NCBI GenBank assembly: GCA_017979445.1
Contig: CM030715.1
Location: 9,168,187-9,232,186, forward strand
From: Akebia trifoliata
Taxonomy: Eukaryota; Streptophyta; Magnoliopsida; Ranunculales; Lardizabalaceae
Reading direction: 5' to 3'
DNA: 64,000 nucleotides
Shown here: piece by piece, positions 44,783 through 57,430 of the stretch
Layout: every line of letters starts with the position of its first letter
How positions within the stretch are numbered: the first letter of the stretch is position 1
Program-made: the position numbers and the translations under genes
Notes under the pieces: generated by a model
Seen by the model: the letters and a program-made list of their open reading frames with translations, nothing else
The model's database searches: none
What the model was told of the DNA's origin: nothing

Positions 44783-45450
44783 TTGATTTAAATGTAGTGT
44801 AACTAACACCTTGTCTCTTGCGTTTATCCATCTTAACTCCTGTTGAGAGCCAGACTCTTCAGTTGGAAACAGTGAATTGGTTTTGCCAATAAAGGTTGAC
44901 AGATAGATGTGTAATTAAGCCTTGGTTTCTTCTTAATTAGGTGGGCCCCCACCATGTGTTGAGAAAACAATGAACGTGCGATTTTTCCAGGTTGTATCGT
45001 ATCGTATTCTTTGAATAAAGAGAAGAAGCGCAGGCCATCAGTTTTAAATATGGCTCCTTTTTGTGCATGTGTCCCACTCACACCCTGACACCCTCTCTTT
45101 GGCCAACCTAAACTCCAAAAACAAAGTCTGATTAGCGATTTTAATCATTTATGTGAACCTTTGTTATCATGGGCTTGGCTCTCATTAATGGGCTTAATGA
45201 TAAAACCCCTTTATAAGAAATGCTCAAATCTAATGGGGGTACACATTTTTGGAATGAGACTTTGGGCTTGGGAATGGAAAGCCCATTGATTTTTAACTCC
45301 AAAACAAAATGGATACGGGTCATAGTTTTGAAATTTGTCCGAGATGACCACTTTGATCTCTTGAGGCAGCTGAATTAGAATGTCAATTTGAATCACTCGT
45401 TAAATTGGCTTGTCCGAGAACTCCATATATATATATATATATATATATAT
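44740..45450. other. Spacer with no recognised gene
   Basis: A (TA)n run at 44739-44777 and unremarkable sequence with several short - strand frames (44833-45081, 45141-45396) that show no known domain. (TA)n again at 45425-45450. Confidence 0.4.
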
Positions 45451-45823
45451 GGGACGGATCATGGGACATATGTAAAAACAATGTAATAATGAAAAAAATT
45501 CAAAATATGGGTTAGAGGTTTTGGATTGATCTGATTTTTTGTGAGAATAATCTCTATGATAAGAATATCATCCTAAAAAAGATCAGTCCAATCTAAAATT
45601 TCTAACCCCATCAAAACTGATTTAGAATGTGGACCGTCAATATTTTACCAATAATTTGTAAATCACTTTTGATGGATTTACAAGTTTAAGGTTGAGCTGA
45701 TTTTTTGTGAGGATGATCTTCTCATCATAGAGAACATCCTCACAAAAAATCAGCTAAATCCAAAACCTCTAACCCATATTTTGAACAACCATTGTTTTTA
45801 CAAATGTCCCTTGATCGGCCCCC
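45451..45823. mobile_element. (TA)n-associated hairpin MITE, copy 9 (second end type)
   Basis: Ends GGGACGGATCATGGGACATA and (reverse) GGGGGCCGATCAAGGGACAT, a different terminal sequence from copies 2-7. The same CTGATTTTTTGTGAG hairpins and TCACTTTTGATGG centre are kept. Confidence 0.8.
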
Positions 45824-46486
45824 ATATATATATATATATAAAATAATCAATTTATGATGTATAAATTTTATTTATATTTGAGCTGTATTATTAGTCTAGC
45901 TTATTATAACTGAAAAGGTAATTGAAAAGTCTGAACTGGGGATAGTACTCCTCTTACAAATGCATCGTATTGGTACTGTAACTCTTGAGCCATAATGTTA
46001 TTTATGTACTACGGGTAGAAAAAAATCAAATATCTGTTAGCTCAACTTGCTTGAGATAAGCTCTTGGCATTCAAGTTTCATCTTAAAGACAGGGAAGGAG
46101 ATCAGAAGTTGGGGCGTATCTATAGCCCTTGCAATGAGCACTCCTGATTCCAGGTCCATCTCAATATTCAATTTTGTGCCCTTAAATAATCATTATTTAT
46201 ATTAAAATAACAATTATATAAATCGATTTTGAAGGGATGACCATCTAAGATGATCCGTGGGTGTCTAGATTGGGTTTGAAAATCATTGCCACGCATTCTA
46301 TATTTCTAATACAAGCGTTTCTATTAGTAGGACTGTCAACGGGTGGGTTGGTTAAGGCTTGGATGAGAGCCCTTAAAGATCCAGCCCAAGTCATAAGCCA
46401 AAGCCTTGTCCTAATAAGTTTGAGTCTCTTTGACTTTGGAGCTCTATAAAAATATTAAATTCAATCTATTTTTTGAAGTCATTTAT
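45824..46486. other. Spacer with no recognised gene
   Basis: No coding or RNA motif recognised. A TGTCAACGGGTGGGTTGG stretch near 46335 resembles the ends of some plant hAT MITEs but has no partner end. Confidence 0.35.
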
Positions 46487-47021
46487 GGAGACAGATCATG
46501 AGACATATGTAAAAATAATGTAATAATACAAAATTTTCAAAATATGAGTTAGAAGTTTCGGATTGAGTTGATTTTTTGTGAGGATGATCTCTATGATGAG
46601 ATCATCCTAAAAAAAAAAAAAAAAATCAGTCAAACCTGAAACTTCTAATCCCATCAAAAGTGATTTAAAATGTGAATCATTGATTTTTTATCAATAATTT
46701 GTAAATCACTTTTGATGGACTTAGTAGTGATGAGAAGATCATCCTCACAAAAAATCAGTTCAATCCGAAACTTCTACGGTTCACATGTTAAATCACTTTT
46801 GATGGGGTTAAGAGTTTCAGATTGTGATGAGAAGATCATCCTCACAAAAAATCAGTTCAATCCGAAACTTCTACGGTTCACATGTTAAATCACTTTTGAT
46901 GGGGTTAAGAGTTTCAGATTGTGATGAGAAGATCATCCTCACAAAAAATCAGTTCAATCAAAAACTTCTAACCCATATTTTGAAAAATCATTGTTTTTAC
47001 ATATGTCCCATGATCCGTCCC
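46487..47021. mobile_element. Hairpin MITE, copy 10, with internal amplification
   Basis: Ends GGAGACAGATCATGAGACAT and (reverse) GGGACGGATCATGGGACATA pair with each other and with copy 9. Within it, a block of about 85-90 bp (GTGATGAGAAGATCATCCTC, then the CAGTTCAATCCGAAACTTC arm and a GTTAAATCACTTTTGATGGG piece) is repeated two to three times in tandem from 46727 to 46960. Confidence 0.8.
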
Positions 47022-47049
47022 ATATATGTATATCTGCACTCTTTTTGTT

Positions 47050-47170
47050 TTTTATGCATGAGAAGGGGTTTAAGGGTTTTGAACCTAAGACCTTGAGAAG
47101 GTCCCCCAAGGGCTTACCACTTACTTGAGTGGTCCTCCTTTTAAGGACCATACTCATTAAAGGGTTTAGA
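47050..47170 (-). mobile_element. SINE-like fragment
   Basis: On the - strand GTAAGTGGTAAGCCC (A-box-like) and TTAGGTTCAAAACCC (B-box-like, 47074-47088). It resembles the fragment at 37330-37455 and partly lies in the tandem duplication that follows. Confidence 0.45.
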
Positions 47171-47525
47171 CTCAATAAACTTGAGACCTGCTTTTGGCAC
47201 CCCAACTTTTACTTATGACGCTCCAATTCTTTAAATTAGTTATTAACACCCCAATTAATGAATAAAACACATAATTTAAACATTACAAAGGTTTGGCTCA
47301 AATTAGACCTTGAGGTCCCCCAAGGGCTTCCCACTTAGCTGAGTGGTCCTTCTTTAAGGACCATACTCATTAAAGGGTTTAGTACCAAGACTCAATAAAC
47401 TTGATACCTGCTTTTGGCACCCCAACTTTTACTTATGACGCTCCAATTCTTTAAATTAGTTATTAACACCCCAATTAATGAATAAAACACATAATTCAAA
47501 CATTACAAAGGTTTGGCTCAAATTA
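47100..47525 (+). repeat. Tandem duplication, two copies of about 214 bp
   Basis: Copy 1 begins GTCCCCCAAGGGCTTACCAC at 47100 and copy 2 begins GTCCCCCAAGGGCTTCCCAC at 47314. Most of the unit, including GGCACCCCAACTTTTACTTA, is nearly identical, so the duplication is recent. Copy 2 carries a small GTACCAA insertion. Confidence 0.9.
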
Positions 47526-48753
47526 TTGTCTCTACCTTACAAAAAATTATAACATGTAACACTCAATTCAAACAATTTAAGTATTAAACCAAAAAAATAG
47601 TAATCTAACCAAAAAAATAGAAAAAGAGAAAAAAAGAAAAGAAAGAAGTGAGAGCTTCTATTAGTGCCCCAACTTTCAATGTTTAATCATTCGCAACCAT
47701 TTACTTTTTTAATTGGGTTGTAATAAGTAAAAGTTCGGGTGCATAGACTTGTAACAATTTATTTCTGGGCCCATTTACAATTTTTTCATGACCACTCCAC
47801 GAATTTTTGTATGACACCTACAACATAATTGAGTGACACGAGCAGGTTTCTTTTATTAGGATTTTCTAGGCCCCATACCAATCCCTTTTTAGCAATCTCT
47901 GTTTAATTCTTGAAAAATTCATGAATTTTTTTGTTTTTTTTCAATGAAAGTATCATTCTCCGGATTATTGAACTATTCTGAATAATTCACAGATTTTAAG
48001 TTTGAAAAGAATAAAATGCGGTTTTTACGATTTTTACGAGTTTTTATAATACTTGGTGGAAAAAAAAATGCTACTATAACTTGTATGTTGCAAAATATAA
48101 ACTTGTAAGTTGTGACATGTAACACAAGTCAACTTTAAAGTGGCCATATTTCAAAATTTTGGAAGAATCGACTTTTTTACGTGACAAATGTCCCTTTTAT
48201 CTTTAAAAAAATAATGACATGACCCTCTACATTTATTTTAGATTACATCTTAATTTTCCAAATTGATGGTTCATCTCTTGACTTTGGTCTTCTTTTAAAA
48301 ATCAATGGAACAATAGCCTCGATGTCTTCATTATCACCATCATCATTATTATCATCATCATCACTATTAACATCACTATCATATGGCCGAATTTTAGTTT
48401 TTGAATTTTTGAAATGAAACGGATAATACATGCATGAAGCATATGCCGCATAATTTGCATTTATAGAATTTTAGACTGGATTTTTGCACTTCTCTGTACT
48501 TCTCGACAGCATGCAGCTGTTCTTATAGATCTTCATTTCGACTAAACCTCACACACCACAACCCTCTAGATCTTCTTCTCGATAGATCCTCACAAAGCCC
48601 TAACCTTCAGCTATTTTTACCCTTTGTTCTTGACAGAAGTTCACACAACCCTAACCCTCAGACAACGTGCTTCAACAGTAGCCAATCAAGCATTATCTTC
48701 TCTGGCTTGAGTCTATCTCGACTTTGTATTTTCTTGTGGCGATCGTGCAAGTA
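47526..48753. other. Spacer with an acidic short frame, no gene recognised
   Basis: A - strand frame at 48243-48431 encodes an Asp/Asn run produced by (ATC)n-type repeats (48330-48385) and has no recognised domain. CCCTAACC-containing CT-rich sequence near 48540-48660 looks leader-like, but no coding sequence follows. Confidence 0.35.
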
Positions 48754-48758
48754 TTCTC

Positions 48759-51735
48759 TGTGACGTCCTGCCAAACGCTAACATAAAGCCCTATGTCAGA
48801 TCTCGAGGTACTAGGTGGTGCATCAAAATTTTCGCATGGTCTCTTCTGTTTACATTAGCATTTCAAAGCACTAAAAACCTGCACCTGATAAACGATATAC
48901 ACTATATCCTGTATATATACATACAAAATAGAATAATAGCGGAAGCCTATATACATCTAATAACGTATGATAAATTAGAGTGCAGAAGAAAAAATTTATA
49001 TACAGGATTATATAGAAACTCCTTACTCTAACAAAATTCTTAATGCTCTAAAACCAAAATCTATATTATTACATGGACCATCTGACGCTGCTAGGTATAG
49101 TCCAGTGCTTACCATGAAAAGAACTCTGGTCGTTTATCTGACCTACCAGATAATCCTCACCCGTGCTCTACACCTGTTTCGCCAAGTTTCAGATCTAAAA
49201 CTAAAAAAATAGAGAAGGAAAGGGTAAGTAACAATGGTTACCCAGTAGGGAAGCAAAAAATTTATGCGAATAACCTCTCCTAACATGAACGAATAAACAT
49301 ACTGAATCATTTTAACACATGCAAAGTTTTAAAGAATAAACTACAATTAACTGGTACATATAGCCAGGGATGAGCAACTAAACATTTTAAAACTTACATT
49401 ATATCATCAGTAGTACTCGCTATAATATTTTCTTTTTATACAAATCTAATTGACTAAATGAAAATATTAAACATGCATTTCATTTTATATATAAAAATAA
49501 TCTAACATATACATAATACACAATAGTGTAATAGTGAAATTTGAAAATTGGGATTCACGATTGGATCACTCCTAATCGGGACATGATGTTTCATAATAAA
49601 GTATTAGTTCTTGATTTTGTGGGTGGTCGTTGTTTAATACACTTGAGGGACCATTTATCCAGATTAGGCTGACGGTTTGATGTGACCGTAAACAATGGGC
49701 CTCTTTTCGATGTGTTAGAACGTTCAACCACTATAAATTGTTAGTGATCATTGACTAATCATCTTTATCTATGCCTATCAGACGTACATGTGATTCCTAA
49801 ATATACAATCCATTCGTATATTATCACCTTTACATTATAAGTTTACTGGTAAAGATAGAGAAGAATCAACCTGAATTTTAGTTGTGACTCCACTCTCATA
49901 CGTGTCCTATACCACATATGAGTTTGGTTGTCCCTACCGTACATCCCAGGATAGTATATCACTCCAGATGATATGACAGACTATTCCTTTAGGTATTCAA
50001 AAGCTCTTTAACAGTTCACAAAATAGCTACATACATATCATTTCCTTTATTTGAAAACAAATAAGAAATTTTCTTTGAAAAAAATGAGAAATTAACATTA
50101 CAGAGTTAAGAATGAATATCCAGTTTCCTACCATGCAACTGTAGGTATGCGACTTAAAATAAATAACAAAACATAAACATAAAATACATCTTGTGCTATA
50201 GAAAGTAAATAAACATGCAACTAATATCGTTATCCCTGGATATCCGTTCACCAACCTACACACAACATTACAATGTAAAATACAAACATCACCGCTTGGG
50301 TGTGATTTACATTTTACCATTTCATCCCTTGTTTTTTTTTTGATTCTTGCACTTTCTACGTTTTCAAATACATCATTCATTTTTCGGATTCATTCACTCA
50401 AATATTCATTTTTATTATTTAAATTGAAACTTTACAAAACTTATATCAAAACAGGTCCGAGTAGTGCATAGAACCCAACTAGTGAAAATAATCTAGTGAA
50501 ATATCCTACCCATGTATAATTTGTTATAAAATACAATTAAACATATCAAATATGCAAGTTCTAGCGTGACTTTGAACTAAAGAAAGAATTCTACATTTTT
50601 TTGGAAACACATCACAAGTTTTTGATAATAACCCTAAATGCAATTTTCACAATCTATGATTACCAATAGAAATTGAGAATCCTTACTAATATCTAGACGA
50701 TAAAATTGAAGCACACATGCGAAAATTGAGACGATTGGTACAAAAATCGAGATGGATCGAATGTTAAGACGGTTGATTTTTGAATCTGGTCCGATGATTT
50801 CGAAGATCTCGATGCCGTCGTTCTTTCTTCCTTCTGTGGCGGAGGACAATTCGACCCCAAAATAGATACAATTTGAGGTTTAAGAATCAAAACTCCTATA
50901 TCACATACGGCTGATTTTTTATGATATGGGACGAAAGAAAAGAGGAAATGAAAGGAAACTGGATGGATTTTCTAGAGAATGATGTTGCGGATGATTTTTC
51001 CTTCTACGTCGGAGGTCAAAGACGGATCGTTCGCGGTAAATCTAAGTTTGAAGATTGGGAAGAAAACCAATTTTTCATTAAACCCCTTGGCTGATTTTTA
51101 ATGATTTAAAATTATGATGAATAGTAAATTCATTTAAAAAATTATTTATATAAATTTTTGGGATGAAATTGGTATTTTACTTATTGTTTTGTTTGACGAT
51201 AATTTGATCGTCCGGACCCCAAAAGTGACCCATGAATACTATATTTTGTATAATTTATCGTTCTGGATCTAATGGTGTGGTCAAATTCTACAAATTATGT
51301 TTCTAACAATAATTAACTTTTTCGACTTGAGGGGAACCTAAAATTGACGTCATTTTCGTTTTTGACGATATTTGAACTTTTTGGACTCTAAAAATGATAA
51401 GTAAATAGTTCATTTTTTATAAATTTTTATTAAGAATCCAATGATATGATCAAATTTTAAAAATTCTTACTCTAGAAAAAAGTCATTATTTTAACCTAGT
51501 CTAACTCGAAAATTGAGGATTTTGTAACTTTTCTGTTCGAACTCACATTTGAGCGTGCTTATATGCTAAAATATATTTTTTAACCATTTTGAATCTAATG
51601 GTGAGGTCAGATTTCATTAAAAATGACTAGAACAAAATCCGAAAATTTTACCCTACGTCCTATTTTTAGGATTTTCTCAAAATTTCACTATATATATTTT
51701 TCTCGAGATACGAATCAAAAGCTCGGGATTTTACA
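48759..51735 (-). mobile_element. 3' LTR (L2) of the right-hand Ty3-type element
   Basis: 2977 bp, starting TGTAAAATCCCGAGC at 51735 and ending GGACGTCACA at 48759 on the - strand. A polypurine tract adjoins its start. It is closest to the LTR at 57431-60790 (2982 bp without its MITE), for example in AACGATATACACTATATCC against AACGACATACACTATATCT, while the copy at 53306 differs more. The two are therefore taken as a pair. A - strand TATA-like run lies near 51145-51160. Confidence 0.8.
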
Positions 51736-51750
51736 TTCTCTCCCCCCTTT
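51736..51750 (-). other. Polypurine tract of the right-hand element
   Basis: On the - strand AAAGGGGGGAGAGAA immediately precedes the LTR start TGTAAAATCC, as needed for plus-strand priming before a 3' LTR. Confidence 0.8.
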
Positions 51751-52599
51751 AATAAAAATTTTATCTTTGAAATTGAAATCATGCCTTATCAAACTTCGTC
51801 GTTACCACACTAACACAACATATATAATAAACCATACCTACCGTCAATTATTATCTATTATTGGTTCTAAGCCAATATGATTTTCATTTCATAAACCTTA
51901 TGTCACCTATTTTTCATCAACCCAATAAATCCATCAATTAATCACTCTCATATTTCAACTAATCCATTTTTTTTAACCCTAAGATAACAATCAACTCACA
52001 TTATATCAATTCCCCACCAATATTTATCAACAACAATCCTTTCACATCTTTTTTATTCTTGATCTTCTTTACTTCTCTTACCAATTACATCGTTTATTAT
52101 GTTTTACTCATACTTACCATGAATATTACTCTTTATTGCATAGACTTACTGCAAACACACCATTACTATTTGCACACTATTTAATACTTCTTAATAAAAT
52201 AATACACTACATCCATACTTAATATATCCCTATTATAATACAAATATCTACTAATACTAAATTCACAAACTGCATTAAAATCTTCATTTTCAATACACTA
52301 CTATCTGTATATTAAATGCAATATTTTATTTTCTACTCTACCTTACGGTACTTATTTCATTAACATTTTTTGTCCCATACTATTCAATAAATTTTTATCA
52401 ATCATAGTCTCCCTATAGTGTAGATGATTTCATTACTCGACCCATGTCAATAGTTTCTAGCTCTAGCAAGTATGCAAAATCTCAGCAGAATTATATGATC
52501 TAGAAGAATCAGTATTGAATAGAACTCCAATTTCTAAAATCATAATTAGAAACCATACCTTCCAAAACTTCGTCGAAGACAAGTACTTTCTCTTAGGTC
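51751..52599 (-). other. Internal region of the right-hand element, pol missing
   Basis: AT-rich sequence with no reverse transcriptase, RNase H, integrase or chromodomain motif in any visible frame. The element is internally deleted or non-autonomous. Confidence 0.45.
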
Positions 52600-53305
52600 A
52601 CAATCCTTACTTGCGATTGTGATAAAGGGCACTCTCTCCTAATATGTCCTACCTGACCACACGCGTAACATGTCAACGATTTTGTCTTCATAAATTTTTG
52701 TGGAGTGTGTAGTTGGTAGACTGGGGTCTATAGGCTCTGAACTTGCCTTGTTTGTTTTTTTGGCCCTATTTGCATTCTTGGAGCTCCAATTGCTTTGTAA
52801 CTCGGTGAAAGGAAAATTCTACAACTCGGTAGTGGAGGAGTGTTATACTATGGGTTCACTGATCTAGAAGAGATTGGCCTCGAATACATCGGCCTCTTGG
52901 TCGGATCTGATCTAGAAGGAAGAGAGGTTTTGGGTTGACTGGTTTGTCCCTAGGACATCTGTAATTCCATCCCCTTTTACTTTCGACTGCTAGTTTAGTT
53001 TGTTTGCTGTAGTATAAGTATGTTCTCGACCTTGTTAAAATTCGATGGTCTTATTGTTCCTTGAATTGGCCCATCTAACAATTTTCTCAACCATGCACTT
53101 TAATCGGTTGACGTCGACCCGATTATTGCTCTCCTTTATGTCCCAACTTACCACATTCGTAACATGCCACTACTTTTTCTTTTGACTGATTTAATATTAT
53201 ATGTTGTTGTTTATTGTAAAATTCTTCCATCTCTTGAGTGGGTATTTTTATAGTCATATTTTCTATGTATGGTTGTTTTTCCCATGACTTTTCTAGTTTC
53301 GTAAT
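52600..53305 (-). pseudogene. Gag remnant with zinc knuckles, downstream part
   Basis: Two CCHC-type motifs are read on the - strand. One is ACYECGKLGHKGEQ followed by a stop (53123-53165), which lacks the last Cys. The other is the complete CYACGQVGHIRREC at 52670-52629, in KSLTCYACGQVGHIRRECPL. Between them lies a Pro/Ser/Gln-rich region with several stops and frame changes. At 53305 the frame meets the nested LTR L3. Zinc knuckles bind the retrotransposon RNA during packaging. Confidence 0.7.
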
Positions 53306-56300
53306 TGTGATGCCCCGCCAAACGCTAACACAAATCCCAATGCCAAACCTCAAGGTACTAGGTGGCACCTCGAAATTTCGGCATAGTCTCCTCTGTTTAT
53401 GTTAACGTTTTACGGAACTCAAACCTGATAAACCAATTTATAACAAAACCTGTATATAAAAATGTAGATACAGGAAAAATAACAGCGGAAGACTAATTAC
53501 ATTTAACATGTAAGTAGATCAGAGTGCGGAAGATTTATCAATATACAGGCTTACCAAAACACTCTCACTCTAACAGAGGCCTAAACTCTCAAATCCAAAA
53601 ACTACATACATCTTGGATGAAACTGGCAATTCTAACGGATGTAGCCTTAGTGCTCACCAGGCAATAAACTCTGATCGTCGATCTGACCGACCAGATACTC
53701 CTCAAATACTGACTCTACGCCTGTCTCGGTAGCTGCAAGTGCTGAAACTAAAAAAAAAATAGGAAGGAAAGGGTGAGTAACGAAAGTTACCCAGCAAGTC
53801 CACAGCCAATTCCTACCAATAACCCTTCCTAAGCATGATCGAATAAAGCATACTGAATATTTTTAATACATGCAAGGTTTTACAAGATAAAATACGATCA
53901 ACTGGTACATATAGCCAGGGATGAGCAACTAAACAGTTTAAAGATTACACATGGCATCAATCATCCATACTCATTATACATTTTCCATTCTATGCAAATA
54001 CCGTGGACATCATTAAAACGATAGACATGCTTTTCAGTTTATAATTCGAAATATAACAACAAATACATAATACAAGTGGTGGAGTATTGGAATTAAAGAG
54101 TTGGGATTCACGACTGGATCGCTCCCAGTCGGGACATGATATTCTCCAATAACATCGTAGTTCCTGATTTTGTGGCTGGTCATGTCTACCATGCTTGCGG
54201 AACCATTTATCCGGCTCAGGCTGGCCGTTTGACGTGACCGTAAGCAATGGGTCTCTTTTCGATGTGTCAGAACGTTCGACTACTATTAGATTGTTAGTGA
54301 TCACTGACTAATCATCTTCGTCTATGCCTATCAGGCGTGCATGTGATTCCCAAATGACACTCCACTCGTATACGACCACCTTTACAATACACGTTCACTG
54401 GTAAAGATAAGAAAGGAATGGACCCGGATTCCAGTTGTGACTCCACTCTCATACGCGTCCCATACCACGTATGAGTTTGGTGGTCCCTATCGTACATCCT
54501 AGGATAGTGCACCCCTCCGGATGATGTGACACACTATCCCTTCAGGCATTCACAAACCCTTTAACAGCTCACAAAATAGCTACGTACATATATGATTTTT
54601 CATTTAAAATAAAAGAGAAATTAACAGAATAGGGTTGAGAACGGATATCCAGTTCCGACCATGCAACCGTTGCCACCCGGCCTAAAATAAATAACAGTAC
54701 TCAGCGCACGCGCTAACATAATCGGAAATAAACATGCAACCCTTTCATTAATAACCTGGATATCCTTTCACCAACCTACACACAACATACAATGTAAAAG
54801 GCAGACATCACCCCTCGGGTGTGATTCTGACAATTTACCGTTTCATTCCCTTTTCCCATTCTCTCGACATTCTCACTTTTCATATTTTCAAATCAACCAT
54901 TCATTTCCAATCTTTCAAAGTCATTCTTTTGGTCTTTCTATTGAAAACCACCGAAGTTCATTCAAAAACAAGGTCCCAGCGATGCTCGGGACCAAAGCTG
55001 TTAAAAATAGAGAAAGCTGGTGAAAATTTGGCTAAGTGTTAGAAACTCAAATTTTCAAAGTTCTCGAAATTAAAAACGGGTTTTTCGAAATGAAAGTCTT
55101 GATCATGAGATTCGACACCATATAGTTTTTTTAATCTAATTCAAAGGAACGCGAAAGTTATTTCATTTTGAAAACTTGCCGAAAACGTCGAAAAATACGT
55201 TTTGTTCTTGAAACCAAAATTCGGATTTTGATCCTTTAAGATTTGGATCTTGAAACCATTCCCATTGTTCCAAAATGGGGGGTAAAACCTTAATTTCATT
55301 AAAGAACTTAAAGTAAATGGACATTTACTTAAATGTTTTTAATGAAGTGAAGGGTGAAAAATAGTGTATAAGGTGTGAGGATGTCAAGCCAAGAGTCAGA
55401 GTCTGTTTCTGACTCATAACAGTGCTGTCGGCAGCAGAACCTTGTTCTGTCGGTGGAACCGATGGTTCCTGCCGACAGAAGAAAATTTTCGGTGGCAGAA
55501 GCTTCATTCTGTCGGTGGAACCGACAGAATGCCTTCGGCAGGTGCCGGTGGCACCGACCCTTCCCGCCGACAGCCTGAACCTCGCTCGCGATTTTTGGGT
55601 TTTTCGATCCCTTCTTTGGATCTTTGTTCCATTCTTCAAATCCCTCAATCCACCCACGAATTCAACATTTAAAATATACATTAAACACATCAAATCCTTA
55701 TTTCTAGCATGAATTTCAATTCAAATAAAGATTTCTATGATTTAAAACAAGCAACACATTTTTAACAAAATCCCTAAATGCAAGTTTCAGAAATCTAAAG
55801 CTACCAATAAGAATTGGAAGTCCCTTACTTGGTTGTGGACGCCAATGGTGATGAATCAACACCAAGGATCAATGTTAGGTGGCTTGAAGTTCCGAACGTG
55901 GTTGAACTCGGGTGCCAACGGAGTGGTTGGTTGTGAAACCCTCTTTGAAGGTGTTCTCCCCGCTTCCTAATGACCAACAACGACTTTCCTATGATTTGGA
56001 TGAAGTTCCAAGTGATTATACAAAAACCCACTTGCTGATTCTTGTGGGAGACCAAGAGAAAAGAAGAGGAAATGGAGGTTGGATGGGGTGAGGACGTAGA
56101 GCTCGACAACGCTGACGACTTTGCCTTCTTCGTCGAGGTTCAACTCGGACTTGATTGGGATAGATCTTGATAGGAATGGGTTCAAACCCTAGGTCTAAAA
56201 AAATGGCTGAGTTGAGTTCTTTAGAGAAGAAGAGGAAAGAATGAAATAAAAGAAATCAGATTCCTTTTTATAATAAAGTTGAGGGGCATACTTGTAATTT

Positions 56301-56691
56301 TCCCCTTATTTCTAGTTTCGATCGTAACTTAACTATTCGGACTCGAAAAACGACAAACGAATATACCATTTCGAATAATTTTTTACTACGGATCTAATGG
56401 TATCATCAAATCTTTTCGATTCTCGCTCTAACGAAATTCCACTGTTTTGGGTCCCACTTAACACGAAATTCGAGGATTCTATAACTTCTCTATACAAATT
56501 CGAATTCGGACTTGCTTACAGGCTAATGTATATATTTCGATCCTTTTGAATCTAATGGCGAAGTTGATTTTCCTCGAAATTAATCATAATCAGATCCGAG
56601 TATTTTACTCTAAGTCTCTCCTTCGATATTTTCTTCCAAATCTCACCATTTAATTTCCTCGAGATATGAGTTGAAAATCCGGGGTGTTACA
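53306..56691 (-). mobile_element. Nested solo LTR (L3) inside gag
   Basis: 3386 bp from TGTAACACCCCGGATTTTC (56691) to GGCATCACA (53306), flanked by a perfect 5-bp duplication GTAAT at 53301-53305 and 56692-56696. No primer site or polypurine tract adjoins. If one duplication copy and the LTR are left out, the gag frame continues across the site, which confirms the insertion. It is longer than L1 and L2, mainly because of unique sequence at about 55025-55650. Confidence 0.92.
55422..55575. repeat. GC-rich cluster of short palindromes in LTR L3
   Basis: ATTCTGTCGGT and ACCGACAGAAT form perfect 11-bp arms with a 3-nt loop at 55506-55530. A related CTGTCGGTGGAACCGATGG lies at 55447, and GGTGCC/GGCACC arms at 55541-55556. 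The block is GC-rich in an otherwise AT-rich LTR and is missing from L1, L2 and L4. Confidence 0.8.
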
Positions 56692-57071
56692 GTAATTGTT
56701 TGTCTCTTATTGGATCCTAACTGCCTTTTTTTTACTAGGCTTTGAGGCGATGCTTGTACTATCCCTATTTCTTCTTATAATATTCCCTGTGATGGGACAT
56801 TTATTCGTTGATCCTTTTGGGATTTATCCTTAAAATAGTGGTCGAGCCTTTTTTTTATCCTCTCTAATCTTTTTGTTAGTTGAACCACCATGATCATTTG
56901 GGCTTCAAACATATCTGATTGTCTTCTTTCTATACAAGCCTGACTTTGGGATAACTTAGAGACTGCTTCTATCAACCGTTCTATCTTGGTGAGTTTACTA
57001 GACCCAAGTAGATCTCCCCCACCAGTTTGACTCCTTGTCACAGGTCTAGTTGCAACTATATTTCCTTGCAT
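56692..57071 (-). pseudogene. Gag start of the right-hand Ty3-type element
   Basis: From the ATG at 57071 the - strand encodes 98 residues: MQGNIVATRPVTRSQTGGGD, a region of charged helix (KIERLIEAVSKLSQ, LTKRLERIKKRL), then a stop at 56775. The frame goes on as EEIGIVQASPQSLVKK up to the L3 insertion. A TRSQ motif close to the start is common in plant Ty3 gag proteins. It sits 340 bp downstream of the primer site, as expected. Confidence 0.6.
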
Positions 57072-57416
57072 CTTTCCTAACTTACAAGTTCCGTAATTTT
57101 CAATTTATCAGAAGCAAGACATTTCTCAGAACCACGCCAACATCATTCTCATAAAAGTATTAACTACTAGTATAATAAGGAATCTAGTAATGAACACCAT
57201 TTTCATTACTAACAGAATAAACCTAAAATCTTATCCTACGCTTACTAGGTTTTAAGGACTTCTAGACACAGAAGAATTCGTAATTCCAATATAGAAATAC
57301 TAATGAGTTCGAATATCAGATTCCTAGTTACACTCTATGATTATCTCCAATGTCTATAGTATCAGCATATTCTCCAAAGCATAATAGATTTGTATCCCAT
57401 ATAGATCTAATGTTAT

Positions 57417-57428
57417 GGTCTAATACCA
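57417..57428 (-). other. Primer-binding site, initiator-Met tRNA type
   Basis: On the - strand TGGTATTAGACC begins 2 nt after the LTR end. The usual plant site is TGGTATCAGAGC, so two positions differ. This shows that 57431-60790 is a 5' LTR. Confidence 0.8.
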
Positions 57429-57430
57429 TC

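Noticed and set aside
48243..48431. A 62-codon acidic frame as a small gene.
   Set aside because: The Asp/Asn run comes from an (ATC)n-type repeat. No domain, splice context or partner exon was seen.
48754..51740. LTR L2 looks like a solo LTR because TTCTC lies on both sides.
   Set aside because: The right-hand TTCTC is part of the polypurine tract AAAGGGGGGAGAGAA on the - strand. L4 supplies a matching 5' LTR with primer site, so L2 is better explained as a 3' LTR and the repeat as chance.
52600..57071. Endogenous plant pararetrovirus coat protein as the source of the zinc-knuckle frames.
   Set aside because: The pieces sit in order between a 5' LTR with a Met-tRNA primer site and a polypurine tract with a 3' LTR, which fits a Ty3 retrotransposon gag.
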